64,000 nt of DNA, from the NCBI GenBank assembly GCA_030142905.1, contig JASJOG010000141.1:124001-188000 (forward strand). The letters are read 5' to 3'. Below, piece after piece: positions 1-11,500 of the stretch. A model generated the notes under the pieces. It was not told the origin of the DNA, did no database searches, and worked only from the letters and a program-made list of their open reading frames with translations. The DNA comes from Heliopora coerulea (Eukaryota; Cnidaria; Anthozoa; Scleralcyonacea; Helioporidae). The translations under genes were made by a program, and so were the position numbers. Numbering within the stretch: position 1 is the first letter of the stretch; every line of letters starts with the position of its first letter.

Positions 1-226
1 GACAAAGCACTTATGAAATTCACCTTTATGAAATGTCTTATGACATTCATCTCTTGATACGCTAATTCGTGAAGAAAGTTTGGAAATTTATCGTTCGTAA
101 GCCGAAAAAATTGAACTTCTTCACATATGAAGGCACATGTATCTTTATCACATGTATAGATCCGACACGCTTATGAGTTTCTGATGTCTTTTCCTCATTA
201 ATGTTTAATGAATTTTATAAATATAT
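1..226 (-). repeat. Dispersed non-coding repeat family R1, copy 1 (cut by window edge)
   Basis: This segment matches 58570-58750 closely in the same orientation and matches 20098-20270 and 31664-31830 as the reverse complement. Shared landmarks are a 'cgctaattcgtgaagaaagt' block, a block ending 'cacatgtatctttatcaca', and a 3' end reading 'atgaattttata'. The hairpin end seen in the other copies is missing because the window begins inside the element. It has no coding capacity, which suggests a MITE-like or SINE-like non-autonomous element. Strand is arbitrary, set opposite to the copy at 31664. Confidence 0.75.
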
Positions 227-415
227 TGGGGGCTTGCCCCGAAACGTTGAAGTTTATCTTGATGATTTTATACATATATATGTATATATATATAGTGAGG
301 TTTTGCTTAAGAGTATACGGTTGCTACTCCGAGTTTCACGCGGATGCGATCTTCAAACTCTGCCCCATATGGTATCGAGCACTCTTGGATCCATCGTAAA
401 CATTATCATCTCAGT

Positions 416-487
<72 letters not shown>

Positions 488-2433
488 TGCGTATGTGTGT
501 GTGTGTCTGAGATTATTTGACTGGTTTTTGCCGTCAGCATTTCTTTGAACTTTATTTCTGGCGGTGAAAAAAAATAGAACCGGCTTGGGTTTGCTTTTCA
601 AAGATATTCCAATAATAAACAAAATGGCATCCCTTTTAGGCCCGCATGGTGAAGACATTGCCGATTCGTCAAGTCCTACGGCTATCCTGCCAGCCGGTTT
701 CCCTGGGTGATACGACACTACATTCGCATTTTTTTTTTTTGAACGTGAACAGGTGCCTTAGTAGGAGAACGACAAAAAGATGGCAAGCACTGAATGAAAA
801 GGCATCTGAATGTTTAGTGTAAAACCGCTTTGCTAATCCTTTTATGCTTAGGTTAATCTCGTTCAGTCCGAGAGAAAGCCTTATCAAAATCTCTCCTTTC
901 ATTGTTCCGCTTCTTAATTAAAACCTTAAGTCCTTACCCTTTCTTGCATTAAGTAATTAAACGTTGTTGCGAACGGCCTCTTGTTTTTAAAGTGCGGACT
1001 GTTTTGAAGCGTTACGCGTTCTAGTGCTTGTGAAGTCTTAATTCGAAGTGGTCTGAAAAGTGGAGTTTTGAAATTTATGAAAAGTGCTCATCTTTTTAGG
1101 TGTTCAACTGTTGGCGGGCGCACATTTTATAACCTACCTGGATTTCATATAATACGAGCAGCTATTTCAGAATCTATCCGCGCAAGGTATCATAAGGAGA
1201 GAACTTATGATTAAGGAAACTAAACTTAATGCGTGCACCTTTCATTTTAACAGCTATCCGTTGAGATTTTTTCCTTCAATATTTGGATGCTATCGAGTTT
1301 TTTTGGGAAACGTATTTTAACTGTATATGTATATTAGAAATAGGGAGCGTTTTCTGTGTCTCAATCGAGTTATAGATACACAAGAGGAAAGAAGTTTGAA
1401 TAGAATGCGAAACGGCTATGGGTTCACAAGTCTAACTGAATCGGTCTTTTCATGCTCTGTCGAACTTCCATGCACGAGTGTTTTTATAACTCGATGGGAA
1501 CGTAGAAAAAAATATGTTCTGTTTTCTTCACTAAAAACCGACTGAGTTTGGAGAGACATATCTCTTTTTTATTGCCATTAAGACAAATTCTCCTCGTCGT
1601 TTAGGATGGTCAATGTGATTGCTTGAGGTTTTTCCGTGTTCCTATTGAGTAACTGAAACACAATTATCGGATCGTCTGTGTAAATGTTTTCCGAAACGTT
1701 ATTTTATTAACGATTTTATTAGTGAACGTTAACTTATGAATGAAAACTCATCGGTATCTGCAAATATTATACAGAACTGATTAATGCAAAACATCAGTTC
1801 TGAATCGCATATACAACGTGCTATTTGCTTCTGAGAAAACACAGATATCCTCGATCTTAGTGCATTTTTTTGGGCAATTTTTCAGACAAAAATCATACAA
1901 CCTAATTTATAGTGTTTTAATGACAGGATTCAGAAATAATGCAAAAAATTCGCTTACGACAACACTGTTGTCAGAAGATCGTCGACAGGTATGAAACTAT
2001 GTAACAACGAACAAATCTGAATATCGACATTACAGTACTAAGATATCAAGCACTCTTTTTGTGCAACATTTGTGGCGTTAAAAATCGCCGTTAAAAATCG
2101 TCCAGTGTAAGATCACCTTAATTTCGGAAAAGAATTAGGCGATTGTCAGTATTTCTCTTCAGAAAACCATTCCTCAGGTGTGGGTTATCAACTTCCAGAT
2201 ATTCAGAAAATTTCGTAGATCCAGTTGTTTCGAAAACAGGAGGAATTCATATATTCCTGAATATAATGGATTAATTAAAACTTTCAAAAACCTACATGTT
2301 GATAACCCTTACAAAAGGAAAGTTTTAGTAAAAAATTAAGTCGCCAAAGTCTATTCCGACTTAAATTAGGTTGAAAGGAAATTTAGGTGCAATTTTAAAC
2401 CGTCATTGTTGCCACAGAAACCAATGAAATCCT
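227..2433. other. Unassigned DNA with one compound microsatellite
   Basis: No open frame here looks like a conserved exon, and I see no RNA gene. The only clear structure is a (TA)n run followed by a (GT)n run at about 416-507. The remainder is AT-rich sequence without obvious repeats. Confidence 0.5.
416..507. repeat. (TA)n(GT)n compound microsatellite
   Basis: About 25 bases of alternating TA are followed by about 35 bases of GT and then a GT-rich tail. Open frames reading through it encode only Tyr-Ile or Cys-Val strings and are artefacts. Confidence 0.95.
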
Positions 2434-2439
2434 TTATTT
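2434..2439 (-). promoter_or_regulatory. Candidate poly(A) signal for the 2608-2925 reading frame
   Basis: AATAAA on the minus strand, about 170 bases beyond the stop codon of the small membrane-protein frame. In AT-rich DNA such a hexamer can occur by chance. Confidence 0.4.
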
Positions 2440-2607
2440 ACTAATACAATTTGATGCCCTATGAAGCCTCATTATATGCACTCATGTACGCATACTCAGA
2501 TTGCCACATCGGTCTAATCTGTCGCTTGTTGGTTCTGAAAATTTTCCAAAGCAAGATAAATCATGCAAATTTCGTTCGTCGACTTTTTCCCATTACCCAC
2601 AATCTCT

Positions 2608-2925
2608 TTATATCCCACATGTGTAGTCAAATTTCTTCATAGCTCTTGTCTGCCACTTGCACCTCCCGCTTTTGTAAAGTTCTACGGAGATCACAAAAGT
2701 ACTGATCAGTACGAACGCAGCAAAAAGCCCGATAAACATATACAGCGAGACGTTTTCGTGATGAAATCGAACATTCCTTTCACGGAGTCTGGTACCCATC
2801 GATTGAATCGTGGTATGATTGCTCTTGTTGGTTGCGAACACCTCAGGGGTTACAAGTTCCGGTCTTAGCGTCGAACTCAGCATCAAGTACTTCTTAATTG
2901 TTTCATTACGCATCATGGAAAACAT
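2608..2925 (-). CDS. Putative small single-pass membrane protein (105 aa)
   Basis: I do not recognise this protein. The frame starts with ATG at 2925 and reads 105 residues. Residues 59-81 form a strongly hydrophobic stretch (LYMFIGLFAAFVLISTFVIS) flanked by Arg/His-rich sequence before it and Lys/Arg-rich sequence after it, as in a single transmembrane helix. The N-terminal half has four N-glycosylation sequons (NET, NKS, NHT, NVS), three of them just before the helix, so that half could be extracellular. There is no obvious signal peptide. A minus-strand AATAAA lies downstream at 2434-2439. The frame could be a single-exon gene, a terminal exon, or a chance open frame in repeat-poor DNA. 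Its hydrophobic segment and sequon clustering are better than most spurious frames here, but I have no homologue. Confidence 0.35.
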   Translation of the reverse strand: MFSMMRNETIKKYLMLSSTLRPELVTPEVFATNKSNHTTIQSMGTRLRERNVRFHHENVSLYMFIGLFAAFVLISTFVISVELYKSGRCKWQTRAMKKFDYTCGI

Positions 2926-3109
2926 CTTGCTTTGACAGAGTGACTATGTTGATACAGCCATTACCCAAATGGTATTTTGGTTCTTTCTCCTAATAAAAAT
3001 AAACCGATAAACGAATTAAAAATTAAAATGGCTCGCTGCATTGGTGTTTTTGAGTGTAGTGTATATGATTGCAAGCATTTTTAGACTTTCCGCCAAGATT
3101 TTTGGATTT

Positions 3110-3195
3110 TTGGGTGATCATTCTGTAATATAATGACGTAAAGCATGCGGACGTTGGGTGATCATCCTGCAAACATAATGACGTAAAGGCGTGGG
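3110..3195. repeat. Two-unit 44-bp tandem repeat with CRE-like sites
   Basis: Units 3110-3153 and 3154-3195 share 'ttgggtgatcat' at the start and 'ataatgacgtaaag' about 20 bases later. Each holds an ATGACGTAA sequence, close to the half-site bound by CREB/ATF bZIP proteins. No gene start is visible nearby. Confidence 0.75.
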
Positions 3196-3574
3196 CAAGG
3201 TCTGACGCATATGTTTTTCAGTTTTGGCCGTTACTACGATATAAACATTTGGGCTGTAAGATCATTTTTCCGACAAAAAAATGCCCAATTTGTTTTACTT
3301 GGGTTTGAAAAAAGTCATGATGGCGAAAGGATTGTTGCCTGCATTGAGCGTTTGTTAGTCTTGATTCTCGCCCCCAGGGCAACGAAATTGTTTTATTTTC
3401 TTTATCCGTGATTGGTTGGCTATGAGCGATGAAAAGAAGCTGTGTAGGGATTGTAAGTGTTAATTTCCTTTCACTTTGTGCTTTTAATGACCTTGATTTC
3501 AACACCCCAGTGTCCAGGAGCGATCAGTTCTGAGTATGAGGACCCTATTTATCCAGACAGAACCACTGATGACG

Positions 3575-3913
3575 TTATCTATTAATACGATCCAAATAAG
3601 CTTCCGGCAATAGACCACAGTCATCGCGATTTGAAAGGGGGGCGTTATTGATGTACCACACCTCCAGACAGCGTCTGATAGTATCTCGGACTAGTGGGAA
3701 TAATTCTGGAATTTTCCCACACAATCGTATGGTTGTTTTGTAACTCGTGCTTCGACGGAGCAAAATTTTCTGTTTTATGATAAGAATACAGCCTTTCGAT
3801 GTTCTTTTAAACGCGTTCCAAGCGGAGGTTTTGTGTGGCCGATGTACCTGGGTGAGTTGCAAATTTGCTCGTTTAAAGTCCTCAAACAAGATAGTGTTCA
3901 AATTATTGGGCAT
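3575..3913 (-). pseudogene. Retroelement C-terminal remnant
   Basis: A minus-strand frame of 112 codons ends with residues resembling the C terminus of reverse-transcriptase-type element proteins common in cnidarians. Those typically end in a segment like 'E(A/V)W(H/Y)IN...PLNRDDGGLLP(D/E)AYL', and here I read EVWYINNAPLSNRDDCGLLP followed by EAYLDRI. Nothing upstream looks like an intact polymerase, so it is a fragment. The family resemblance is from memory of such C termini and would need a protein search. Confidence 0.45.
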
Positions 3914-6693
3914 GCCATATCCGCATGAGTTACGTCCTGATTTGATTCGTTATCGGTATACTGGCATACTGTACACTATGAAGACAGCCAGGTGCATTTC
4001 CTCAAACAGAAAATGACTAGACAACGTACTTTAACACGAACAACAAAACGACAACTGTATAGAATATGAAGGACTTCGTGGCACGCAAAAAAAATGTTAC
4101 AATATAAAAGACCAATGTTTGTAGACAAATGTGGACTACAAGTCTACAAAAAGTTGTTAAGCTAGTATGTTTGAAATATAAAACAAAGCATACTCCATAT
4201 AGCAGCATCTTGTGCACTCAAGATTTAAGTAATAAACAAGACAGGAGGATATACGGTGATACTCCAATTTTATTCCGAAATCAATTGCGAAACCTACTGC
4301 AATTACAAATTTAAAATTGTCGGCTGGTAATGGATTCCAGTATGTTTGGACCTTTGAAAATTTATATTTAGGATATGATAGACTAAATGTTAAATACTGC
4401 ATCGTCATGCTCTGTACTTTAAAAACACCAAACATTGACAACAAAAAAAAAAAAGTTGAGATAGACTGGCTTGGCGGCACATGGTGCAGCGTAGCACAAA
4501 AGACGGAAAATGTTAGCGCGAAACGAAATTAGCTATAACTGAACACAACTCTGCTTACGAAACACAGCAGAGAAGAAAACAGAGTAAACCTGTAAGCGAA
4601 CGAATACCAAGGAACAGCCACATCGCCAAGATTACCTCATTTTACACACTAAATAATTGGTGACAAAGCCATGTAATCGTTTATTCCACCCATAACATTC
4701 AATAAAAATGTGTTCTGTAGTTGCTGACATAGAAGCACACCTGCTTTTGTTAACCGAGAGGAATAGATAAAGGTCCATCTAAATCCTACGTCTTTTATAG
4801 GTGAAATTAAGGTTCCATACTATCCCATCATTATAAATTACTAATGTATCATAAGAGTTTTGCCAAAATAACAGGAATATCTCTCGGTAGTCAATCCATG
4901 ATAAATTGACATTGTTCGACAGTCTCGTTCATCATTCCATACACAGAAATCTTGTGTCTGATTTAAACCAGGTTGCATATACCACTTATGCTCGTGAACT
5001 GCATTAAATTAATATCAACTTTCATGTACAAACCTTTCTGTTGTGATCAAAGTTTAGCTCTGACAGGAAACGTTTGATTTAAGAACGTCAGCGAAAATTC
5101 GACTTCTTTCATGAATAATTGAAGGTACAACAAGCAGGTACAGAAATGAACAATGGTTTTTTTACGGGTTGTTTCGGGAAATGGCGGTAGAGAAAACAAC
5201 TGAATCGATCCATTGATCTAAATACCGCAGTGAAACAGAAAAGAAATAGGACCTGTGAGAGGCTCAGTGCTTGACCGAAATACAGCACTTATAAGTCGGA
5301 TACAGATCCACAGAGACTCGGAAATAGGTTGAAATTCTTTACATTAGTTCGTATTTACGTTTTAAAAGCACTTTCTTTCATGGAGTAGAATAAAATCAAC
5401 TTTAAACACCACGAGGAACGGCCGAACAGAACTAAAATATGAACTTGCGCTAACCATAAAGATGTAAACCCGATTTGCTTTACAGATGACTAGTGTGTTC
5501 ATTTTTTATTTGAAGCCAGGAAAATTTTTCGCAAAACAAACTTCATATGTACTCGTTATTATGTTTTAATGAATACTGCAAATATTACAGTATTTAAATT
5601 GATTTCGTGTTGGAATATGAGTCCTTTCAGTACTGCTAAAAATACATACAAATGTAGTTGATAAATAGTGGGAAATATATTTTAAAGCCAGCTAGACCAA
5701 CAAAAGCAAGCAATGTTGTAAATGAAGATTTCCTTAAATGGAAGAATAGTTAAACAACTAAATACAGCTGTTTGTCGTTCAAAAACTAATATTATTCAGT
5801 AATTACCCCCTATGACTGGCCCTATCTCACAACTCCATATCTAGGTTACAAAGTTTTTGCAGTTTTTGTGGTGACTTTCGATAGGTTTTTTTCATTTTAC
5901 GTCACATCTCACATGTCAATCTGAAAAGGAAAAGTTAGTACCTCTGAAATACCATTCCTAAAGCGAGACAAACTTAGAAGTCCACGAAAATTATGGACTT
6001 GTGCTTTTAAAACTGAAGTTTTGGCGAATTTCCGAAAGCCCGTCAATCAAAGAAATTTAACAAATGTTAGTCAGGCTGAGAGCATATGAGGGTCAAAGTC
6101 TCCCCATCATGTGAAACTCATTAAAAGTCGACTGATGCTTCGTATTTTGAGGTTCGACTCTCAAATTTTTCAACATTTACCGAAGTAAACTTGTTCTTTG
6201 TATTTCAAGCACAGAGTAGTCTACATTGTAAAGTAATCTTAACAAGTGACGCCATTGAAAGAAACCTATAGATTGATGAATTGCATTACGCCTTCTGTTG
6301 AGCAAGTAATCGCACAGGGAATTTTGCTACCATTTCCCCGATAAACGGACTTTGAAAACGAACCGGTCTTCTCGAACAAATTCGGCTTTGCTGGACGTCA
6401 AGGAACTGTAAGTAAGGTCAAAGACAGAAACATTCCATCCATTGAAGCATGATTTACGGTTATTGTCGATTCCTCCTTGGGTGGTTTGTCGGTCAGGTTT
6501 TTTACCATATGAGCATTTCGTGCAAAGGACCAGTTGTTAATTGGTGGTAATTACTCTAAGTTTCAAAACCTCCGGTATGATAACTACACTTAACAATTAT
6601 CTAAGTATCTATATTCTGTCTTTATACTTTTATACTATCCTGTATGCTATAACCAGTATAGAAACCAAGGACTAAAATATTTTAAAACAGCAC

Positions 6694-6737
<44 letters not shown>

Positions 6738-7260
6738 ATGTATTTGTATGTGTATACATAACACATGAGACTTTCTTCGTGGACATGGAAGCCAGTAAAT
6801 GAACTAAAATCAACGTTTGGTTAACCAGCAAACGTCACGAACGTTCTTTGAACTTTATGCAAAGTTTGAAGTAAGTTATATCAGCCTGTTTTAAAGTTCA
6901 CGACTAATTCATTAAGTGTAGTACTGTTTACCAAACCTGAACAGTCAAGGCCTTGAATATAAGCCAACGACACTTCTCTGAAGTGCTTATTATATGATAT
7001 AAAACATGATATAAACTACAAGCCAAGGATTAAGTTTTGATTTTTGCTTAACAGTTCTTACTATTTAAAGTTTTCTACGTTTTGTTGATTCTGAACATTG
7101 CTTCCTAACGTCTTTAACTTCTCTGGTTAGTTTAATGGAACAAATAAGACAAACACATGTAGCAGCCAGGCAAAAATAAGAACAGAGGAAACTAGGTTTG
7201 ACAAAACAAAAAGGGAAATACGTGTGGTTATGCACGAGTTTGGCTCCGAGAGCCAATCAT
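3914..7260. other. Unassigned intergenic DNA
   Basis: No convincing exon, RNA gene or large repeat is visible. There is a long (AT)n run at 6696-6734. Open frames are short and compositionally ordinary. Confidence 0.5.
6696..6734. repeat. (AT)n microsatellite
   Basis: About 39 bases of uninterrupted AT dinucleotides. Confidence 0.95.
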
Positions 7261-7269
7261 GGGTAATCA

Positions 7270-7586
7270 CATAGGCGTACGAGCCGGGGGGCTGGGGGGC
7301 TGTATCCCTCCTCAGGTTCGGGCATCGTCAATTTTTTCGGGCGACATTTCCATTTTTCGGGCAGCGGCAATGGTCACGGGAAGTGTCATGGCTTATTGTC
7401 AGTTAATATTGTTTTGTTGGTACCTATTTCGATGTCATTTTAGTATTGCGTAAAATATATGATAAGCGCAGTTTTGTTGAAGGCATGACTTAGTGGTTGG
7501 TTCATTTTGAAAATTCGGATGATGCAGAAAATTTTCGGACAACAGGCCTCGGCTTCCCCCCGGTTGAAATCGGTCCCGTACGCTTG
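7270..7586. mobile_element. MITE with terminal inverted repeats and a 9-10 bp target duplication
   Basis: The left end reads CATAGGCGTACGAG. The right end, reverse complemented, reads CACAAGCGTACGGG or CAAGCGTACGGG depending on where the end is set. The element is flanked by a perfect direct repeat TGGGTAATCA at 7260-7269 and 7587-7596. Just inside the ends are G-rich and C-rich runs (ccggggggctggggggctg and cttccccccgg). At about 317 bp with no coding frame, it is a non-autonomous DNA transposon. A 9-10 bp duplication suggests a Mutator-like mobiliser, but I cannot assign a family. Confidence 0.8.
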
Positions 7587-7604
7587 TGGGTAATCAGGAC
7601 AAAT

Positions 7605-7643
7605 AACAGTTACGAATCAAGATAAACTTGATTCGTAACTGTT
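7605..7643. repeat. Perfect palindrome, 17-bp arms
   Basis: AACAGTTACGAATCAAG at 7605-7621 is exactly inverted at 7627-7643 around a 5-base loop (ATAAA). It lies just outside the MITE that ends at 7586 and could form a cruciform or hairpin. Confidence 0.9.
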
Positions 7644-7983
7644 GCGTTTCACTGGGGTGTCGATAGGGACTGATATGGCCAAAACTGCCTATTATTTGGT
7701 AAAATCCTGATCTCAAGACTCGTGATACTATGGATCTTACCATCATCGCACCACCTTAGTTGACTGACCTACTGTAGCATATTGAAAACTTGCTCTCTCT
7801 TCTTTTCTCACGAGTTGCAATGTTACTGTTTGCCAAGAGGAGAGGTGTCCCTGGTAAATCTTTGAGTGCAAGGTGTGAATATGGTTAAAAATGATTGAAG
7901 CGCCCCTCGGAGTAGTGACTTAACCCTTGGCTAGTACAAACTAGTTTCTGGTGCTTTTTCAATAAATTAATATCCAGTCCTCC

Positions 7984-7989
7984 TTTATT
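7984..7989 (-). promoter_or_regulatory. AATAAA overlapping the stop codon of the unrecognised gene
   Basis: The last codons read CAA TAA, and the same bases with the next A's form AATAAA. If used, the 3' UTR would be only about 10-30 bases long. A longer UTR using a signal further down is also possible. Confidence 0.45.
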
Positions 7990-8485
7990 GAGTATTGCTT
8001 CTCTTTTTCCTCGGATTAGGAGACTGTTTTCTACTTCTAACTAAGAATGGCTCACTTTTAAAGTTAGCTCTGCTTCTGTCCGCAAAAGTCATCGTTACGT
8101 CGATTATGAACCGGTTTCTTCTAAATCGATCGGTAGTACTCAGTTGGTAGAACCTGGTTCCAAGCGAAGTCAAGTACACTGCATCCAAGTTTATGGAGAA
8201 GTATTGCTGAAAATAACAACAAATCAAAGTTAACAAATCAGTGATGCGTGCATATATGTAGACGTTTGAATATCAAACTATAGCAGACGTTAGCAAACTC
8301 CATTGACCTCCTGGTAGCCGATTAGGTATCTGTGCATTGAGCAAAGGCTCAGATAGTGGGTCATGCGACGTCTCAAACGTAATATACATAAAATGATGGT
8401 GTGTGTGGATACATCTGCAGTACAAGGACATTTACACACGCTTATATATCCACACATGTATTAACACACAAATATATATACACAT

Positions 8486-8531
<46 letters not shown>

Positions 8532-11500
8532 TGTATGTATGTAATGTATGTATATAGTGTATATAGGCATACATATACTTCTAAAATACATTAGTTCCTG
8601 TCATTAATTTTTAAACTTTTTTCGTCAATTAGCTTATAAATGGGTTCGTTTATGCCAGTTAAAAACTCGTAGAGCATGCTATTTATACAAAGGTGCATTT
8701 TATGTTTATATAATACACAAACACATTTGCACTATATAAATATCTACATACATTTGCTCATATATACGTATGTACTTATATACGTGCATGTGCTTATATG
8801 TGGATGTACGTGCGTGAATGCATGTATGGATGTATGCTTTTGTACGTATGTACATATGCGCACGTGTACATACCAACATATATACATAGCTACTTCTACA
8901 AGGTCGTAGGTGTGTATGTGAGTTGTGTCATCATCATGACCCAAAGGTACATTTTCCCATCGCCACAATATGGCACGTAGGTTCTCCCATCGCCAATTTA
9001 TAAGATTTGTAAAAACGCTCCGTCTTCTTGATGTCTTCAAAATACCTACCATGTTGGGCAGAGTTTTCTCCACCGTGATTGGAAATAACATCTTATCTTC
9101 TACCTCCCCAGTTTCTGGATACCGATGCACATAAACTTCGATATGAGTGTAGGTTTTGCTAAAATTAGCAAACATATGCACGCGACAATCGACGAGGCGC
9201 TGCTCTGATATACCACCACGACGGACCTGAGTTTTCTCGTAGGTCTCCTTCAAGTCAATGAAATGAATGCTAGCCGAATCAGCGAGCACTGAATATTGTC
9301 CATAAACGGTCTGCAATGCGTAATCTGGTGATTGAAGGTTTGGCGAGGATGGTGGAATAGTTATGGTTGGAGATGTTGGAGAGAGGGAAGGTGGCGGGCT
9401 ACAACGCGTGAATTTATTGTCCTGGTGCAAAGGTGGAATTTGTGACATTGGGGAGTCACATCGTGATGGGCTGCTTCCGTCACAATAGCTCAGGGGAAAT
9501 AGGGGTTGAGGAGAATCCCGAAATGGAGTAGTTTCTGTTGGACTTTGGCATTCTGCAATATCTGGAAACCAAAGAAACATGCAATACTATGTTAAAGCCT
9601 TAAAATAATGAACAGAATGTCATTGGAAAAAGTTCTTGTTCGAAAAAGATTGAAATGTCATGGACGAACGGGAGGGAGTTTAAATGATGGTCGCGTTTAA
9701 GTCTCGGAGTTGTACGTTGAGAGGAAATACTGTTGGCGATCTAATGCTAATGTTTTTGGTGATGCGTGATGAGGTCTAAATCGTTGCTATGGCCGTCATT
9801 GTGAGTTTACGGCGTACGGAATGGAACAAACCGATAGGCAGGAACGAAACGAGAGGGAAATGCATGGGTCAGTACAAAAATTTCACGAATGTTTCACATG
9901 TGAAATGAAGAATGTTGTATGGAACAACAATCTGCTTATGAAATCTAACTGTTTTAGTATATGATTTTTAGTATACATTTCTGATTTTTAGTATATATTT
10001 CTGATTTCTAGTTCAAAAATTTAATTCAAAATTGGCACGGATTAGTTGTTATTCTTTTCAACATACCAGCCCGACTGGAGTGACGTCATTTCACTTACTC
10101 TCGGAGGATACATAATGGTAAGGTCTCAGGTAATACGATTGTCGTATAGGATTGTTCGTTCTGATGTATCTATTTCATTTAGTTATTAATTATTCTATAT
10201 TATTATAATAATTTATTTATAAGTTAGTTTAGCATACACAGCTCCAATGTAAATAAGGTTACCTTTTTGGATTCTGTGTCTAATAAAGTTTATTATTATT
10301 AATATTATTTATATTTGGAGTCTTCCTGAGATATTGGTACTTCAGCGAGCAAATCGAAAACGAAACTTGTGCCTTACCTCAGGATCAACAATCGTAAGCG
10401 TCTATTGTATCGTGTAAACTATCCCCAAGATACCCAATCAAATTCATACACTGCTGACATCAAAGGGAAAATTTATACTCAATGAAATTAGCTTTCGTGA
10501 AATTTCTTTAATCAAATTATGGAGCTTTCAATTTCATTTGAGAAAACGATGTTTCATACATCATAAATTGTGATACACAAAGCTTATACTTGCCTTGGCT
10601 GATACTGCGCCCTAGCATCTTAATCTAGCGATATCTTCTATAACCCTTGTTTGACTTCCGGCTTTTTCGTACTAGTCAGTCTGAAATAGGCATTCTTAAT
10701 ACGAGGCTTCTAATACGATTCTTAATACAAGCTTTATCGCAGGTTGCTGGGTATGAATTAATAAAATAGTACTTGTAGTTGTGACAACGATATAAATACA
10801 ATGGAGTGTTTACATTATATTGGACTGGAGTGTAAAAATATAAATAGAAACTTGAACTGAATTTTGATGAAAATTCTTTTTAGCAGTTATATCTCAAAGA
10901 GAAGTACAGGAACGGAAATACAGTTACAATAAACTTGAGTAGATAAGTGTCGTAGCAGCAACACATTTACACGACACAATTACAAAATAGAAGTTTAAAC
11001 GGAAAGTCGGTGAAAGCTCAGTTACAATAAACTTGATTGGATAAAGGAGTTTCGAGACGACAAATACAATTACAAATAGGAGACTCACACGGAAAACTAT
11101 TAAACTTATAAACATGGAAAGTGGATAAAAATGCTTTTTATCAATTATACCTCAAATGACGTGCAAGACAGAGACAATTATTACAATCTTGAGTAGACGA
11201 AAAAACAACCCGATAGAAATCGCAATTACAGAGTAAAACAAATGTGAACGCAAAAAACTTTAAGCATGAAACTAACAGAACTGAACTGTAGAAAATTGAT
11301 GAAAGTTTTTGAGTCATCACAAAGAAAGGTGCGAGACTCCAGATAATACCAGATTATTTTACTGTGGCGTTTGCTCGATGATTTTACATGTAGTAGGTGA
11401 TTTCTGGACCTGCTTAGGGATAATACAGACGTTCAAGTGAAGTTTAAGTCACTAAACGCAACAAATGAGGAATTTGATCGTAGTAACGATTCATGCCGAC

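Noticed and set aside
353..718. 121-codon minus-strand frame and overlapping plus-strand frames
   Set aside because: Built across the (TA)n(GT)n microsatellite.
8744..9049. C-terminal part of the 278-codon minus-strand open frame
   Set aside because: It continues exon 2 of the unrecognised gene past its GTAGGT donor into microsatellite intron; the real protein continues at 8206.
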